Below are positions 44,092-45,456 of a DNA stretch of 45,456 nt, in pieces. Each line of letters begins with the position of its first letter. Positions within the stretch are counted from its first letter, which is position 1. Source of the DNA: Lachnospiraceae bacterium (lineage in GTDB: Bacteria > Bacillota > Clostridia > Lachnospirales > Lachnospiraceae); assembly GCA_011959805.1 (NCBI GenBank), contig BLMC01000019.1, positions 1 to 45,456 of the forward strand, given 5' to 3'. The position numbers were made by a program, and so were the translations under genes. The notes beneath the pieces are model-generated. The model was not told where the DNA came from and made no database searches. It saw only the letters and a list, made by a program, of their open reading frames with translations.

Positions 44092-44351
44092 AACTATTTT
44101 GGAATCATAATCTGCCAGAAGAACTTACAGTCATTCTCTATGAGGTAAATATAGAAAATGAGCGCCTTGCGGAGCGTTCAATCGACATATTCAGAAATGG
44201 GAAAACACAAAATATTTCTGACTTTTATGCGAATGTGGTGGAAGCATTACCGATTCCAACAGTAAAAACATTTAATGAAAAGATGTATGGAGACGAATTT
44301 ACTGCGTGTGCTATTACAAAAGAAGAATTTGAGAAAGTATGGGAAGCATAG
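44079..44351 (+). CDS. DUF6881-domain protein
   Basis: 90 residues. MEYIKLFWNHNLPEELTVILYEV, then ENERLAERSIDIFRNGKT and EFTACAITKEEFEKVWEA, match the pattern of the DUF6881 family of small proteins that often occur in polymorphic-toxin immunity or variable loci. Function unknown. It overlaps the metallophosphoesterase gene, so all three genes from 42807 form one unit. Confidence 0.75.
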   Translation: MEYIKLFWNHNLPEELTVILYEVNIENERLAERSIDIFRNGKTQNISDFYANVVEALPIPTVKTFNEKMYGDEFTACAITKEEFEKVWEA

Positions 44352-44432
44352 ATATAAAAACCACATTGCATTTAAGATATTTTAGACGTGGAAATTTTAG
44401 ACAAAGAAGCGTTAGTTAGGAAAGTTTTAGAT

Positions 44433-44464
44433 GTAGAAACGCTATATGACTACAGCGTTTCTAC
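44433..44464. terminator. hairpin between convergent genes
   Basis: A perfect 11-bp stem GTAGAAACGCT / AGCGTTTCTAC with a 10-base loop between the DUF6881 gene (+) and NADAR gene (-). It is probably a bidirectional stop; T tracts are weak. Confidence 0.55.
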
Positions 44465-44494
44465 ACAGTTGATAAAATATAGTGGCCGATAGAT

Positions 44495-45355
44495 TTATTC
44501 GGATTCGATAGGTTGTGCAAGATGCTCATTTTTGCAGATTTCTCGGAGTGCGTCTCGCACTTCCATCAGCGCAAATCCAAGTAAGTTTTGTCCGCGCCAT
44601 TTCAGTGGATTTTGTGCATCTTGATTTGACTCACTCATCTTAATTCCCCAAACAGAATCATATGGACTTGCTTCCACTAAGATTTCGTTGCCTGTCTTTA
44701 ACAGAAAGTCTTTAAGTTTTGGATTCTGTGAAAATTTTAGATAATTGCCATTTAAAACAATGGAATATTTTGCTTTTCCCCAGATGGCCTCGTCAAAGTT
44801 TTGTACTTTTTGTCCAAGTGCTTTTATTTTCTTTGGGTCTTGACAAGATAAAATTTGTTGTTTAATCTCATCATCGCCAAATAATTTTGCTTTGTGGGAC
44901 ATCATATACTGTTCCATACAATAATAGTTTGTTGCAATAGAGAAAAAAGAACTTGGGTACCATTGGCTAAGACAGCCTTTGCCAACCGCGCTGTTTAATG
45001 TAGATTGTGTTTTCCAAAACATACAGTATTTTAAGGGGCTTCCTGCCTGATACTTTTGCTGTATTTGTTCTAAGGAATATTTTGGAATACCATCTTTTTG
45101 CCAAAAAGGAATGTCAAAATTATTATGATTATAATAAATACATTCATCAGTATCTTTCCAGAAGCCTTTCCATGTTGGCGGTTCAGGGAAAAGTTTTTCA
45201 TATTCTGTCTGTTCTTCTGAAGATAATGTTTGAAACCAATCATGCCATTGGAATGCATAATCTTCGCCATATCCCATTCTCCAACCGATGGAGTAACGTT
45301 CAATCTTTGGGAAGGCAAGCCAAAGCGGCAACAGAATTTTTTTATTTTCTAACAT
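44495..45355 (-). CDS. NADAR-domain protein (YbiA-like) with N-terminal extension
   Basis: 286 residues. The NADAR domain occupies about 125-275: CLSQWYPSSF, YYCMEQYMMSHKAKLFGDDE, FDEAIWGKAKYSIVLNGNYLKF, ILVEASPYDSVWGI and NLLGFALMEVRD. The Glu and Trp residues of the N-glycosidase pocket are present. NADAR proteins act on riboflavin intermediates (YbiA) or remove ADP-ribose from guanine bases. The first about 115 residues (YSIGWRMGYGEDYAFQWHDW, EPPTWKGFW) are an extra domain I do not recognise. Start at 45355 with GAGGTG eight bases upstream (minus strand). It faces the NUDIX/phosphoesterase operon. Confidence 0.88.
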   Translation of the reverse strand: MLENKKILLPLWLAFPKIERYSIGWRMGYGEDYAFQWHDWFQTLSSEEQTEYEKLFPEPPTWKGFWKDTDECIYYNHNNFDIPFWQKDGIPKYSLEQIQQKYQAGSPLKYCMFWKTQSTLNSAVGKGCLSQWYPSSFFSIATNYYCMEQYMMSHKAKLFGDDEIKQQILSCQDPKKIKALGQKVQNFDEAIWGKAKYSIVLNGNYLKFSQNPKLKDFLLKTGNEILVEASPYDSVWGIKMSESNQDAQNPLKWRGQNLLGFALMEVRDALREICKNEHLAQPIESE

Positions 45356-45392
45356 ATTGATTCACCTCGTCTCCTGTGTTATTATCAAAAAT

Positions 45393-45421
45393 ATTATATC
45401 ATAATTTTAATGACAATTCAA
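45393..45421 (-). promoter_or_regulatory. promoter of the NADAR gene
   Basis: On the minus strand, TTGAAT (45421-45416), 17 bases, TATAAT (45398-45393), preceded by TGA to give an extended -10. Confidence 0.7.
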
Positions 45422-45456
45422 CTATTTTTAATACTATTTTGTAAATTAAGGGTAAC

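Noticed and set aside
1-45456. tRNA, rRNA, insertion sequences, prophage or integrase genes
   Set aside because: No cloverleaf signatures, transposase motifs or attachment repeats were seen on either strand.

Overview
The window is AT-rich DNA from a low-GC Gram-positive bacterium, most likely a gut-type member of the Clostridia (Lachnospiraceae-like). Supporting signs are the large Firmicutes-type SRP RNA with an Alu domain, an FASII locus with FabK and FabT-like proteins, a coat-F-like spore coat protein, a large anchored type I pullulanase, a BlaI/M56 pair, and strong AGGAGG-type ribosome binding sites with TTGACA/TATAAT promoters. The assignment is by gene content only.

Layout. (1) 1-6920: the 3' part of a cell-surface polysaccharide cluster, with one GT4 and two GT2 glycosyltransferases, a GT-C type membrane glycosyltransferase and a GtrII-like membrane glycosyltransferase, all on + and nearly contiguous. 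(2) 7034-8037: a short AraC-type HTH protein overlapping a ClpP gene. (3) 8038-8668: a gene-poor stretch with two promoters, a terminator, RNA-like hairpins and a frameshifted small gene, leading into an adenine-specific DNA methyltransferase with no visible nuclease partner. (4) 10279-13150: housekeeping genes (Ogt, alpha/beta hydrolase, inositol-monophosphatase family, spore-coat-like protein). (5) 13434-22557: a chemoreceptor, a D-2-hydroxyacid dehydrogenase (-), a MacB/FtsX-type ABC pair, a 2'-5' RNA ligase-like protein (-) and a YeiH-type membrane protein (-).

(6) 22804-32224: the core of the window, a fatty acid synthesis (FASII) cluster in the order acpP-fabK-fabD-fabG-fabF-fabZ-accDA(fused)-nitronate monooxygenase-like-fabH-fabT. 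It has a promoter followed by a tandem pair of 13-bp palindromes that look like FabT operators. AccDA carboxylates acetyl-CoA to malonyl-CoA, FabD loads malonate on AcpP, FabH starts and FabF elongates chains, and FabG, FabZ and FabK complete each cycle. FabT closes the loop by sensing acyl-ACP. accB and accC are absent from the places where streptococcal clusters carry them.

(7) 32360-38003: a protein of unknown function, the SRP RNA gene, a DUF3048 lipoprotein and a membrane-anchored pullulanase with a multi-part upstream region. (8) 38107-40594: a BlaI-type repressor and M56 (BlaR1-like) sensor protease, with a perfect 36-bp palindrome on the promoter. (9) 40664-45355: a COG2509-type FAD oxidoreductase, a truncated MreB-like protein, a NudC-like NUDIX hydrolase, a metallophosphoesterase, a DUF6881 protein and, convergent, a NADAR-domain protein.

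The observations I consider most worth a second look are the accDA fusion with missing accB/accC, the FabT-type operator pair, the extra Cys-rich flavoprotein inside the FASII operon, the MreB-like protein without nucleotide-binding motifs, the BlaI/M56 system with an unknown sensor domain, the NUDIX/NADAR neighbourhood, the promoter-to-terminator candidate small RNA at 8.1-8.3 kb, and a short repeat that recurs just after terminators. No tRNA, rRNA, CRISPR array or intact insertion sequence was found.
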